Below are positions 14,001 to 29,000 of a DNA stretch of 64,000 nucleotides, piece by piece. Each line of letters starts with the position of its first letter. Position 1 is the stretch's first letter. The stretch lies in contig SSNU01000115.1 in assembly GCA_012064415.1 (NCBI GenBank), positions 204,212-268,211 on the forward strand, written 5' to 3'. A program made the position numbers and the translations under genes. The notes beneath the pieces are model-generated. The model was not told the origin of the DNA, searched no databases, and saw nothing but the letters and a program-made list of their open reading frames with translations. Source of the stretch: Gyrodactylus bullatarudis. Taxonomy: Eukaryota; Platyhelminthes; Monogenea; Gyrodactylidea; Gyrodactylidae.

Positions 14001-17000
14001 TTTCGCGTCATATTGAAAATAGCTCATAAGACACAGAATTTTCCGTTCTTTTTCAATTAGCTAATTAGTTAGTGTAATTGATTGTAAGACAAGTAATTTG
14101 AAAAAATATAAGGTCTAATTTGGGATTTTTGCAAATTTCATATATCTAAAAATTTATTTTTTATTTCCCGCCGGGTGATCATCATTATAGCTACGTTAAT
14201 AATTATCATTATAAATCTCGATCTAAATTTTTTGAAAGCCAAATATTTTAAATTAAAAATTTGATAAATTTATAGGATGCGGAAAGAATTATCACAAGAG
14301 ATGCGTCTATCGAATTCCCAATGATTGCAGAAAGAGTAAAATTCTATGGACAAGAAATCAAAGCTCATCATCAGATTCTGGAACTCAGGGCTCAAAGACT
14401 TCAGTATTCGAGACAAGATCTTCGTGGACTAGTAATGTGAGTCCATACAGTTTTTTGAAAAATTTCTTTCTTAACCAAGTCAAAATCTCTTTTTAGGATC
14501 TTTCTTTCGAAAATTCTCAAAGTTCAAGTGAGCGATTTTAATTTTTGGCTTTAATAATTAATGTTTTACTGTGGAACATTAGCTGCCTTATTTCCTGAAA
14601 GATATATTTTTTACTGTTATTAATACGAGTGTAGGATTCATGTATTTTTATTTCATCACACAAATTAGAAAATTTGTACTCTAACCAGAATAATTACGCT
14701 GATTCCGAATCTGGATTCCTTCTTGAAAGCCGACTTATCATTTAAAAGATAAGTGTCGTCTTATACTGGGGGAACAATGGGACATGAAGGGTTAAGAAAG
14801 AAAAAAATAAAGTTATCCATCATAATTATGATTTATTTATCCTTTATAAATGATGAAACTGGATTTGGGAATCTTGATTAAACATTTTTAATTTTAGATA
14901 ACCCTAATGCTTCTTTATCTGCTGGTCCTAATTCGAGTGGTTTCGCAATTTCATCTGAACGAATTATTCTTAAGGGAAGTTGGTAAGTTGAATTTTTTTA
15001 AAAATAATTAATCAATTAATGTCAAAACACAAACTATTCTTTTGATTAAAATAACTAGCTGATCCGAAACGGCTACGCAGTGTTATCTAAAATTGGAGAA
15101 GAAATATTTTTTTTTGAAAAATTTATTAGAAGACTTGGAAAAAATTTGCATTGTAACACTATGAGAATGTTAGTCCGGGATTAAGTCTGGAGAGACTCGG
15201 CCAAATAAAACCTTTTTCACTTGAGAATCCATTTCAAGTAACCTATCCATATTTAGATAGAATTTTTCTGATACTGAAGAAATAAATAATAGGAATTGAG
15301 ACTTGATATTGACCAACGATAATAAAGCTTTAGTTTATCTATAAAGAGGAAGAATGATTATGAAATAAACACTAAAATTGGACAAAAATGAAGCCATCTG
15401 ATTGGTCAGACACTTTTTCGGTTCTGATCGAGATTGCGGCTCAACTAAGGCCAAAAGATTGTTTTGGCTACGAACCTGGTCCTTGGGGCTATCCATCACT
15501 GGTTAAAATTTCATTAAAATCGGTTAGGTAGTTGAGGCGTCTATAGGCTCACAAAATAAAATTTTATTTTTTAATCATATAGATTATTTGAGTACCTGCA
15601 TCATGTAAGAATAACTTTATTAGATGAGTATCTACAAATCAAGAATTTCGACTCATCTAGTTACTTACAGATAATACTTGGCCATTATTGAGCTGGGCAT
15701 ACCTTTCCATGAAAAAAACTAGTGATAGATACATCAGTTGTGTTTTTTAAGATCTATTGTTTGTGTTTTAAAATAATAATTATCCATCAATTTTTCGATC
15801 AGAAACTATTTTTATTTCTTGTAATTCTCTTAGTGAGGAAATGAATAAATAAAAGACCTTAATTAAATTTCGTAGAATTTAAGACAAACCTAGTTCATTT
15901 TCTGCTTGATCAAATAAATTCTTAATCTTGAATCTTTAGAATAATTCTTTTTGATCAAGGCCTTTCCCTATGAATATAACAATTTAAATAAAACAAATAA
16001 TCACAAAATTCAGTTCACAGCCAGATAATTTGAAGCCTGCTTTTATTTCTTCTCTGAGGAAATTTCGATGTCTGTTGACATCTATAGAAGCTTCCAGCAA
16101 TTATTTCTATCTTTATTTTCCCTTTCGTGAAGCGTCTTGATATTTTCAAGCTGAGTTACAAATATTCAAGAAATGATGATTGCAATAGTTAATCCAGTTA
16201 TATTTTTTATAATTGTTGAAAATATAAATTTAAACAAAAAATAATTGAAAAACAAATTTTTTAACAAAGATTTAATTTAATTTCTTTGAACTCAAATAAT
16301 TCTGAAAATTTGCTTTAAAAAATTAATGAGCAAATTTTATTGAAGAATTTTTTCATTAATTTACACAACTTCTGATGATGTTTCGACATCTCTCAACAGA
16401 CTTTCTTGATATTATTAGTTAACGTCCGAATGACCCATGGAGATATTTATCATTGGTTATAAAGAATTTTATAAGAGAAATGCATATTTCGCCAGGTCTT
16501 ATTGATCTTTAATCATGGTTTGATGAAATAATATTTACAAAGATTTTGTCCCTGTCCCCAGATCGATTTTTCTCACAATTTTTAATAATGGATCATTAGA
16601 TCTCAAAATTTATTAATCTTAAATTTGATCCCTTATTTTTATGTTTTTTTTTCAATTCTGTGGAAAAATGAATAGTTTCTTGGCTTCGGCATATGCGTAG
16701 ACTATTTCCAGAATAGCTTTATATTGTATTATTATTTCTAGTCTTAGGAAGTGAAATAGGTAAAACATACATGTGAAGCTAAAAACAATCGTAATCATTA
16801 TGTTTTTAAAAAAGAAAAGAAGAAGAAAAATGAAGAGCATGTTTCTAGTTAGAGAATAAATTTTAGATTGATTTATCTTATTTCATAACCAAAAACATTG
16901 CAGTGTATAATTATAATTATGTGGAAGAAACACAAAAGAAGCTTGCTACATTTAACTGAAGACTTTTTCCTTAGATATTTCCTGTAATCATTAATTATTT

Positions 17001-20000
17001 TGGATGAGAAGGCATGAATTTAAAATTTAGATTTTAGAATAGATTTTTCATTTTTATCACAAACAGGGTTCACAGGGTTTCCCTCCATATAGCCTCAAAG
17101 AGTCCAAAAGAGTCTCAAAGAGCTATCTAAACTTTTTTAGATGGAAAATTCAAAATCGACTTTCTTAGAATGGATCAAAAGAATCCCCATTTAGAATCGT
17201 TTTATACTACTTATTAGGGTAAATATTTACAACATTTTTGGCTATTTGCTCAAACCATATAGAATTGAATTATGAGAAAAATATCCTTTTGGATTAATTA
17301 TTTTAAATTTTGTTCTGATATACGAAATCTCATTTTCAATCTTGAGTTATATAAACTTCTCTGATTTAATTTTTATAAGAAAATTTACAAATGTAACATT
17401 TTGGTTCATAACTAGAGCCTCAAAAAATAATTTTTTAAGATTTAAAAAATTTGAAAAGTATTTTTATCCGTAAACCACTTGTAAACCGAATAAAATTAAA
17501 CTAAAATATCGAGATAAATTTCAAAATTATCATCTTAAAGGTTATTTTTGAGACTAGCAAATAGTTAAACTATGAAAATCATGTCCTCATCTCAAAAAAT
17601 TTAAATTTAGATCATTGATATGGATGAAGTACCATGCTAATCTATATTATTAAAAAATAAAAATTGATTTTGTGAGCCTATGGATGTCTAAACTACCCGA
17701 CCAGTTTAAATAATAATTTTAATAAAATTTAAACCAGTTATAGATTACCTCCACGGACCATGTTCTTAGCGAAAAATATTTCTAGATTTGGCCTTAGTTG
17801 GGCTGTAATCTCGATCAGAATCAAAAAAGTGACTGATCAATCAGATTGCTTCAGTTTTAATGCGTATGCTTGCTTCTCGTTGATCCAATCTAAGCTTCAA
17901 TTTCTTCGTCTTCAAATAAAAACAAAAGCTTTTTCGAATTTTAAGAAACACTGCGTAGCGGGTTCAGATCAGCTAGTAGAGTATTATTTTAATACCTTAT
18001 CTTCAAAATAATACATTTTAAGACTTATAACTTTGAACTCCGATTCTATAATAGAAATATTTATTGTTTTAAATGGTTTTCAGGATAGAAGGAATAGCTG
18101 GTTAAATTAATATTCTTAAGACGTTTTAAGGCTCTAACCATTAATGAGTAAAAATTTCATGGCATCAGATATTTTATCAAAGGGTTAATTCCAAAAATCA
18201 CCCCAAAGGAGAAAATATTCCAAAAATCTCCCCGAAAGTTTCCAAAAATCACCTCAAAGGAAAAAAATTTCCGATAATCACCCCGAGAATTTTCAAAAGA
18301 AAATACTTAACAAGCAATAATTATATTGAACACTAAATTTCATTACATTTTTTTTCGGTTTTTGATTTTTTACGGCTTTTACATGGTCTTCCACGTTTTT
18401 TATTTATTCTGTAGCCTTCAAGTTCTGACTCTTTCAGATTTTCGACGTCACACATGATAATCTCCGAGTAAGCTGCTTTCATAACTTTGAATTCATTTGG
18501 AACATATTTTTCAGGGGGAACTTATAACTTATTAGCGACGGCACACAGATGTTCACAAGGATATCTATTAATCATTGCAAAACTACAAGAGCATTGGAGT
18601 TTATTGAAATTAACGACTCTTCGTATTTCACTATTGCAATCTTGAGAAACATAAAATAGATCATCTTTAGGAGTAGCGAAAATTTGTAAAAATCTAGATT
18701 CGTGTTTTCCAGCAAATGTAATGAGAAAGTTCCCTTTCAATTTTTGAATTGAAGTTAAGCCGTTCTAAAAATTTATCTGACAATAAATTCATATACGAAA
18801 TTGTGAAAACTTTAAAATAAGAATAATTACTGTTATTTATAATTGATATAAGTAAAAGAGCTGAAATTTTCATTGGATTCATTCTTTGCTTTGGGGTGAT
18901 TTTTGGAAATTTTTGGGGAGATTTTTGGAAATTTTTCTCCTTTGAGGTGATTTTTGGAAATTTTGGAATTGACCCTTTATCAAATTAAATTTTCACATCA
19001 AGCAAAGATGACCAAGTTTTCATTTTTTTTCTTAAAATTTATAAGTCTTAAATTTGATTCATAATTTCTTCAACTCCGCTGAATAGTTAATAATTTCTAG
19101 GTTAGTCAGAACGAAAATAAATCTTCCGCGAATTCCATAATGAATTTTAAACAAAAGAAAATTAAATATTTCTGTGAAAAAGCAGTATCTGATTAATCTA
19201 CTGCTGCCTGTTATCGATAATAACAAAATTGCTTTCTATGATTAATATATTCTGAATACTAAGTTAAAAGTTATAGGAATTTACAAGAAACTTTATTTAC
19301 TGAACTAAGTCAAAAAAATTTGCCGCAAGATTAAAATTTTTAAGAACCATTCTGAAAATAAGAATTCTGCAGGACCCTAGGCGCTTGTGAACAGCTTTAA
19401 GGAATGAAAAAGAGGGAAAAATCTTAATTCGCCTCGTTATATGGAACTTTAGCTCAATTTAAATGTACCATCAATAAAGAATTGAAAATATTCTTCAGTA
19501 GATATGGAATTGTAATTAATTTTATGCTTCAACGTTTTCGTTTGCTTTTCATTTCTCTGATATTACTACTATTACCTGTAATGATCTAGGTATACTGGTA
19601 TATGTAACTTGATCATTGAATTTCAAATTGAATTATTATCATTGCTATATTATGAACTGAATTGAGCAATATGGGCAAGAAACATGCATGCATTTAATAA
19701 TACACCCAGTGTTTCATTTATATAAAAAAATAAAACTAAGAATATCAACATGAGATGGACAGACCTTTTCATGGGAAGGATAAATAAATATTTCCCAACT
19801 CTACACTACTCTGTATATACATTACTTTTTGTAATTCTGTTTTTCATCAAGTAAAGATGGATATATGTTTTCAAATACGATAAAATACATAGAGATGTAC
19901 ACGAATGTATTTATACAAATATATAAACTTGTGTATTCTTATACTCTTTTTATAAGACATGCAATAAAAATTCTCAAAAAATATTGAGTATTATTTTTTT

Positions 20001-23000
20001 CTCAAAATTGAAATAAATCTATTGAATTACACTGAAGTAAAGCTAGTTGAATATAATGTTGAAAATTTTTAAATCACAAATTCGAATTTACGATCACAAT
20101 TAGATAGGAAAACCGATTAAATTAATCACAATTTCGCCCTTTTTAAAGATTCTTGATTGATTGAAATTTTACCAGAAGTCAAACGGCAAAATTTTTCGAG
20201 AACTTGGAAATTTGATTGACTTTTCATATTAACTACTAGTTTTATATGCCTTAAAAGTCAATAAAAAGATAAAAAGAATCTTGATCTTACATCTGAGCAA
20301 ATTTACAGAAAATTAATGTTAGCTGATTTTAAAGAAAATTATTTAGGAAAATGTTGTGGAAAATGACCAATTTTCAATTATCACGAGGAAAGATACCCCA
20401 AAAATAACAAAAGTTTTTCTTGAGAAGGACAAATTTCTGTAAACTTGTTTGGCCAAATTGGAATCATTTGTAAAGGCGTACTAAATTTTTATTCCATTTT
20501 GTTTAAGGCCGCGCCAATTACATCTACCACTGAAAAATTATTCATCTTACAGTAGCTCTAGTCGAATTATTATTTATGAATAAGCTTAGTCTAAGTAGTT
20601 AGGATAAATTAGATCTCACAAAAACAAAGATAATGGGGGTTGGACTAAATTGTTGAAGCGAACATTAGACCTGAGGTTCGATTTTCAGCTGACTGACGAT
20701 CCCTAATGAGGTTGAAACTAAAGTATAATTTCTCACTTGATCTTTGGATGTGTGAAATTTATTGTAAGTTTTATTGAGTTAATTCAAAAGTTGGAAGAGA
20801 ATATATTAAATCAAATCAAAGGATCATCAGTAGTGTCACTTTAAAAATGATAGAATTTTAAAAGTCAATGAATATAATAATTTACAAATTCTCAAAGAAA
20901 TAGTAAAAGATTAAGATACAGAATAAAATGTGAGCTAAAAAGACATCAAAACTCTCCAATAAATAGCAGAAATGGAGAGAAAAGTGAAAAAGCTCACATC
21001 GGCCAGGGTAGTTGAAGATTGTAGGAATAATTTTTCTGAACGCTTAGATCTGGTTTGTAGAAGCTAATAAAGAATTTCTATTTCACCCACACATCTATGC
21101 TATCATCACTAGGATTTTTGTAAAGAATAGAAAAATTCGAAGTTGAGGCAGTATGATTTTCTTGTTTAAGATGTCTTGTAACCGCTGTGTCTTTCTTCAA
21201 ATGATCACTGGATCTTGTAGAAAGTTTCCTTATAGTCCGTCCTATATATGAAGCCCCACAAGTGCATTGAAAGTTGTAAATCAATAGAGTTTTTTCTTCA
21301 GGTTTAAGTAAATTCTTATGGTTCAAATTGAATAATCTCTGTGTTTTAAATACAATTTTCAATTGTATATTATTGTAGTTAGTCATTTGAGATTCGACTA
21401 GAGCTATTAGAGTAAGATAAATATTAGCAGAAGTCTCATTAGAGACTAGCATCCCTCGTCCGTCGTAGATAAAAACTGGTACATTGGCTGATATGGAGGC
21501 TTCTTCCTATCGATTTTATACTTAAGCATCATTAATAGTCAGTCCTCTTTTTAATTTTTGAAAGCTGTAAATGATCTGGCCAAAGTTGGAATCTGGCAAT
21601 TTTGTCAAGATTTAATTTTTTCAAAAAATTGTTTTATTTCAACAACTAATAGACTCAACTCATCTTGGAATGACTGGCTATTTGAAGAAAAATATTGCGC
21701 TATAGTAAAAATTATATATTTTCATGTCAATTAGCTTTTGTAGTAATTTGAGAATTTTTTGAAATCTTTTCAAAAATTTATCTCTAATATTATTTCTTTG
21801 ATTAAAGTTCAACCAGTGCAACAACTCCGTTTGCTTCATTATACTCCTCAACAGTTGCTTTTGTAACAATGCCAAATGAAGATAATAAGAGCTTATCAAA
21901 AACTCCTCCAATACCAGAGGAATTTGATCTTAAACAGAATGAAACACCATCAAATGATCTCCTAAGTGCTGGACGCCCACTTTGGGTGGAAAGGGTATAT
22001 GCAGACAGAATAAAAGTTCCTCATACCTTTGTCGTTCACTACAGCGCTAAGCCGGCTATTTGTCAGCATTGCAAAAAGCTTTTACACGCTTTATTTAAAC
22101 AAGGTGTCCAATGTAGAGGTAAAATAATTTAATTTTTTATTTATTTGAAAAATAATCATGTATCTTTTCCGTAGATTGTAAAATGAACGTACATAAAAAA
22201 TGTGCCCCGTTAGTTCCAATGAATTGCGAAGGAGAATATCCTGAAGGTTGGTTGAAAATTTTTTAAGAGTTTACTAAATATTCTGTAAAAAAAAGTTTTC
22301 TGAGAGAACTGCTTCCCGAAGCAATTACAACTTTTGACCGTCTGAAATGAAATAAGATAGCAGGACGGCACCAAGAAAAAACACATAGTAAAGCCTAAAG
22401 AACAATAAGTTTATAATAATTTAATAGAGTGATGAAAGTCTCTTTATAATCTATCCATGTTTGCAACTCTTCAATCTATAATGAAGGCGCGAAATCAAAG
22501 TGAACAAATGAAAGGGCCTAATTTCTTTTTATTACAGTAACATTTATACTCAATAGATAAATTAAATAAAATAAATTTGATGCACACTAAATAAATTGGT
22601 TAAATTAGAGAACAGTTGCCCCCTCTTATTTCTCTTTAAGTTCACTTTGAATCGTGTTGGTCTTTTTATTATCGATGACATGAAAACTCACCGCAAGGGA
22701 TTCGTTTTTATTTCATCAATGTTAAAAAGCCCTTAGTCTCTTTGTCATTTAGAAAAATTAGCCAATAAATTAGCTCAAATTATTCAGTTTTGATTAGTCC
22801 CGAAGAATTTTTTTCATGACTTCGAATCTACATTTTTTTTCAACGTAATTATTAGATAGATAGATAATGATGAGTTTCTATCTAATATCATAAAACAAAT
22901 ATCAATAGTCTAAACATGAGCTTTTTGTTGTTCTTTGGCCTTCTCTATCAGTCTAAAATCTAACCACGTTAAGTAATAGAGTCTTATTTCAACGCAGGCA

Positions 23001-26000
23001 TTGTAAGTTAACAATGGATAAAATAATAGCCACAGATTATATATTCTTGTTTGATGTTTGAGGTAGAATATTCTTCATTTGACTGAAGATATGTATAGAT
23101 ATTATAACATGAAAGAAAGAATTACATTCTATTTTCAAATTTAATTCGAGGAATCTTAATTATTTCATACTTAATTTTGGACATTTATTCTGTTTTAAAT
23201 TCAATAGTTACAACTTTAATTCTAGAGAATTTTTAATTCATCGGCAATTTTATCTATCCTAATTTTCAATGATATTTTACCATGTAATCTTCAATATTAA
23301 ATAAGTTTCTAATAATTTCACGTCAAAATCTTATCATAAATAAAAGCACCATGCTTATATATTGACAAAAATTTTAATAAAATTCACTGAAAATCATCTA
23401 ATCTTATGGTAAACTCTTACGGACACAATAGAGAAGCCTTGTCAATAAAAAGAATACTCAGGATTTAAAAGATCAGTTTGATTCTATCAATTTATAATCC
23501 AATCCTCAATAACCTAGAATTTTAATGTTTCCATTTGAGCTTTTAACCAAATTTTAACCACTTTTGATCTTACCAAGATTCTTTTTCTATCAAACTTTGT
23601 TTCAGATAAAAATGAAATCAAGTGCTCCCAACTATCAACGCCAACAGAATCCTCTCCATCACATCACACTGTAAAGTTTGATTCCACAGAAAGTAAGTAC
23701 TCTTAGTTTAATTAAAACTGGGAATAAAATTGAATAAAGAAAAAAAATTCAGAATCTTGGACAAAGTTAGCTCTAATATGAAGATGGGAATTTATGATAT
23801 TTACAGAAATCATGACAAATTTGAAATCTTGAAATAGCGCCGAATTCCCATTTTTTGAACTTTGAGTTGGAAAATTTTGTTGGTTTCAAAATGTGAGAGT
23901 GATCAAAAGTTGATTTTTATGATCACAAAAAGAGAAGAAATAAAGTATGCTGAATCAGATTTTGAGAATAACCTCATCATCGTATAAAAATTGAATTTTG
24001 ATTTTTGATCATTTTCACAACTTTTCACAAAAATCGATTAAATTAAGATGATTCAAAGTCCCTGAAAAATGAGGAGTTCATCACAAATTTAATGGTGATA
24101 AACATTTTGTACTTCTAAGATTTAAGTTCCATTCCGTTACTTTTTTGTCGCCTGATTGTCACTTGATTCGGCAATTGAAACTCCAAGTGAAGACCAGGCG
24201 ACAAAAAAAGTAACGGAATGGAACTTGAATCTTAGAAATATGGCTGAATCTTTTAAATCAAAAGCGAATATCAATCTCAATTTTGTACTTGTCTTATTGT
24301 GGTTCTAGAAATAAACTTTTAAATCACTCTCACATTTTTAAATCAACAAAATTTCCACATCTTCATATTAACTCGGTGTATAATAGACTTGGACGAAATT
24401 TTGCAAAATTACTTAAATCGCCCATCGATATGAAAAAAATCTAATCTTCAAGTATTTAAATATAATCCCACCAAATTTCGCTTAGATACCTTTCCATGCT
24501 TTTGGAATAAGATAAACAAAATTGTAAAAAATTTTTAATTTAAAAAGCTTTAATTTAGAGTTTTTTAGAACTTTCTCATACCATCATGATGGAATTTTTG
24601 AGCTGCTTCAGTATATTTAGACAAAATAAGTCCACTGAGTTAAAATGTCTTTCAAAACTAATTAAATTTTCTTCAAAAGTTAAAATAATCCAAGAGTACA
24701 AAGAACAAGAATACACCAGTGGTCATTTCCACGATGATCAAGATGATGATTTGAATTTACGTGATCGATCACGCGATACCCTAGATCATAATAAAAGGAC
24801 AAGCATTAGGTGAGTCAAGGTCGGTGAATTTACTGATAGGAAGCCAAGAAGATTAAAATCATAGTGTTTTAGAGTATAATAAAACCAAATTGGATAATAC
24901 TTTAGTCTCAGAGAATCTCTAAGAGATTTATATTAATTAAGAACTGGATCAAAATTAGACAAAAACTCGCCGCTTTCTAGAAAAAGTTAGATTGTTTTCT
25001 GCTTCTTAGTAATTGCAAAATTCAATCTCTCACCATCTCGATGCTTTTCTGTGAAAATCTAAAAACTATAGAGCTATTCCAAGATTATAAAATTTGGTTT
25101 TGATATATGATGAACGAGTTTTAATTTTTTCAAAACTGTACTTTTTATGAGAAAATTCCAAATACGAATCTTCTAAAGGCGTCGAGATTAACAAACTTTA
25201 ATCTAAGTCATGACTCATTCAAAAAATCGTTTCAGGCTTTTTTTGTTACAACAAAATTTTCACATTGAAATATAAAAATAAAATAATGTCTACAGAATAA
25301 ATGCAAGTAGATCAATAGCATGAAATAATTCTGGTTCTTGTGGTTTTTTCAAATGTTATAAAATAAGCTTAGAAAACAATCTTGTTTAGTCAGACATTAC
25401 TTATTATTATTAATAATTCATTAATTTTAAGACTAAAAAAGAAGTTTCTATGGAATTCTAGTTCAATTTTAAATCAAATTTCAGTTCAGGTTTATTTACA
25501 GCATTTGATTTATCTCACAATTTTCTCTTTAAGCAATCTTCCAGGCCATAACATTCCCTTGATGCGTGTAATCCAATCAATGAGGTATGTCCGTAGAATA
25601 GGAACCACTTTGATTATACGCGAGACATGGATGGTTCATCGGACCAATAAAGATTCAACAGTAAGCAAAATTATTAATTATTTAAACATCAGAAATCGAG
25701 TATAGTTGATAATACAAATCTTACAGTGAATTGTGTAATAAATTTAACCCTTGCACTGGAAATGGGGTCCATCGGACCCCAACAAGAATTCGAAGCCCGA
25801 CAATTTTTTTATTTTCAAGATGAGACAAGTGAAACTCCAGGACATCTTTCAGATACTATTGATAAAATGAACAGAATGTTTTTTATTTCCNNNNNNNNNN
25901 NNNNNNNNNNNNNNNNNNNNNNNNNNNNNNNNNNNNNNNNNNNNNNNNNNNNNNNNNNNNNNNNNNNNNNNNNNNNNNNNNNNNNNNNNNNNNNNNNNNN

Positions 26001-29000
26001 NNNNNNNNNNNNNNNNNNNNNNNNNNNNNNNNNNNNNNNNNNNNNNNNNNNNNNNNNNNNNNNNNNNNNNNNNNNNNNNNNNNNNNNNNNNNNNNNNNNN
26101 NNNNNNNNNNNNNNNNNNNNNNNNNNNNNNNNNNNNNNNNNNNNNNNNNNNNNNNNNNNNNNNNNNNNNNNNNNNNNNNNNNNNNNNNNNNNNNNNNNNN
26201 NNNNNNNNNNNNNNNNNNNNNNNNNNNNNNNNNNNNNNNNNNNNNNNNNNNNNNNNNNNNNNNNNNNNNNNNNNNNNNNNNNNNNNNNNNNNNNNNNNNN
26301 NNNNNNNNNNNNNNNNNNNNNNNNNNNNNNNNNNNNNNNNNNNNNNNNNNNNNNNNNNNNNNNNNNNNNNNNNNNNNNNNNNNNNNNNNNNNNNNNNNNN
26401 NNNNNNNNNNNNNNNNNNNNNNNNNNNNNACCTGCCAAGAACATGGCCAGATTATTTGCGATCAATGCTTTTCTAAAATACCAAAATTAGAATAATTTAT
26501 TTATTTCCAATAATAAATTTATTTTTGTACTTTCTAGAGTTCTGATAGTTTAATATTTGATAATCAGAGTTTGGGGTCCAATGGACCCCAATTTATAAAA
26601 TATGTTAAATCAAGCATTTCCAGTGCAAGGGTTAATTCCCTACTCGAATTTTTCACAACATCAGTGATAATTTAAATGCAAAAGTTGAATTAAATATAAT
26701 CATCTGTGTATAATTTTAATCAACCTCTAGAAATTTAGAAATTGATAAATGGAAAATCAATCTGTGGTTGTCGTAAAAATTGATCTATTTAGGAGATATA
26801 CTGCTTTCGGAAATCAACACAGTTCACTGCAAAAATATAGATTATGATAGGAAAATTGTTTTGTTCCATGATGGAATCTGAAATCTTCAATAAAAATTAG
26901 TAAAAGTAGATAAAAGTAGATTTAATTGGAATATAACCAACCTTTTTCCAAAGCCTCTTCCAGACGTTTCGGTACTGAGGTTGTCAAGTACCTCCTTCAG
27001 TGGATGAGACGCTTGTAACCTGAACTCTCTTCAATTTTATCTAAGAACCTTGGTATTCCTATTGGTCGAGATGTAAAAAACCATTAAAAATTGAGTAAGC
27101 CTTAAAACCAATCAGATTTCCTATAAGAAAAATCAAACACGAAAAAAACCTGAAATTAACCATATGCTAAATCAATAATTTATGAAAGTCTTCTTCTCTT
27201 TCCGTATAACTGACTAAGAACATTTAAACAAAAAACTTGAAGAGTTGAAAATAATTTTCTCTAGGAATGGTTATCCTAATAAGGTTATAAAGGGCACTAT
27301 GTCAGGGGTTTTGAGAATTTTTATGGTCCCAGAATCGAGAAGAATGAGTTAGAAAATAAAAAAGAGTTTTTAGATTATACTCCATTAAATAAGAAATTAG
27401 CTAAGATTTATAGGAAAAATAATTTAAGAGTGGTTTTTAAAAAATAAAAATAATATTCTAAATAAGAGTAATAAGAAAAGGTCAGATATAAATCGGATGC
27501 AAGGAAAAGGTGTATATTCTATTGATTGCTCTTGTGGTAAGAAATACGTAGGACAGACGGGTAGATCCTTCAAGTGTAGGATTAATGAACATCACAGAGA
27601 TGTTCTCAGGGGTAATTACAATTCTAAACTAATGGAACACACAGGGGAGGGACACATTTTCGATTTCGAAAATGCTAAGATAATTATCTTAATTATAATT
27701 AAGGGTCAAAATCATTTTGGGAAACAAATAATTAATGAGGCTCTAGAAATAGGTACAAATGATACTATAAATGGCAATATTGGTGAAATCGAAATAGGGG
27801 ATAATTGGTTGCATTTATACGGAAAGAGAAGAAGACTTTCATAAATTACACAGAGGGTCATGAAAAATTCAAAATTGCGGTAAAAAGTAAAATAAAACTG
27901 ATTCTGGTGTAAAATTTTGCGCTGATCCTGAATCTGTGCTCAGATCTGTAAAATTCACTATAATTTCTGAGATAATTGGAAAAAACGATATTTCCCAAAA
28001 TTCCAAATTTCCCAAATTTTTAAAATTAATTTTCCCAAAAACCGTAAATGTTATTGTATTAATTGTTTCGCAATTATATGAGAAATTAAATTCTGCGTCT
28101 ATTGATATGACTTTTGTAGGGGTGCAGTTTTATCGGCTTTCGGAAATTAACGCCAAATAAAGGTAATGTTCGAATTTTTGGGTTTTTTTGTTGAATTTTC
28201 ACCATGTTTTAGAGAACAAATAGACTTTCCGAAGAAGCAAGCTTTGCTTATAATGGGAACTTAAAACCAATTTTTAAAATCTAGTAGAAAAAAATTCCTT
28301 GCTTTCTGAGATAAACTAACTAAACACTTGTTAAAAACTATTCCTTCAACTTATTTGTATTGCAAGAAGAATTACAAAAATACATTTCTATCTCTAAAGT
28401 TTTTTCATTTAAGGCAATCAAAAACTCACCTAACTTTCCAGGAATTGGCGATAAATCCAAATGACCAAGTTCATCTTCTTTAATATTAAAAGACCTTCAA
28501 AATGAGGGTCTGGGTGTCTTATAAGACTGTTATTTGCAGGATTTATTACTGACTAAAGTTCATCCTTTCTCAGGCACATGGTACTAATCAACATTGACGA
28601 ATAGAAATGACTCACATGATCAATTCTATGTTTTCTGTGATTGGTTCATTATAATACCCATGCCATATAATTTTTATTCGTGCATATTTTATCCACGTCA
28701 GTATGATAAAACCAATGGCAGATTCGGAAAGCTCACAAAATTTTGATCCTGATAGCCTTTTAAAATTTTTAAAAATCTCTTCGGAAAGTCTATTTGTTCT
28801 CTAAAACATGGTGAAAATTCAACAAAAAAACCCAAAAATTCGAACATTACCTTTATTTGGCGTTAATTTCCGAAAGCCGATAAAACTCCACCCCTACAAA
28901 AGTCATATCAATAGACGCAGAATTTAATTTCTCATCTAATTGCGAAACAATTAATACAATAACATTTACGGTTTTTGCGAAAATTAATTTTAAAAATTTG

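Larger units (their letters stand above)
25748..26631 (-). mobile_element. piggyBac element with TTAA duplication and assembly gap
   Basis: TTAA flanks both sides (25744-25747, 26632-26635). The ends CCCTTGCACTGGAAATGGGG and CATTTCCAGTGCAAGGG are inverted copies, and near each end is a palindrome of the GGGGTCC..GGACCCC type. Just after the gap (from 26430) the plus-strand frame reads [18 protein letters not shown] then stop, the Cys-rich tail of piggyBac transposases (C..H....C..C). The transposase is therefore on the plus strand, though element orientation is arbitrary. True size is unknown because 539 bases are N. Confidence 0.85.
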
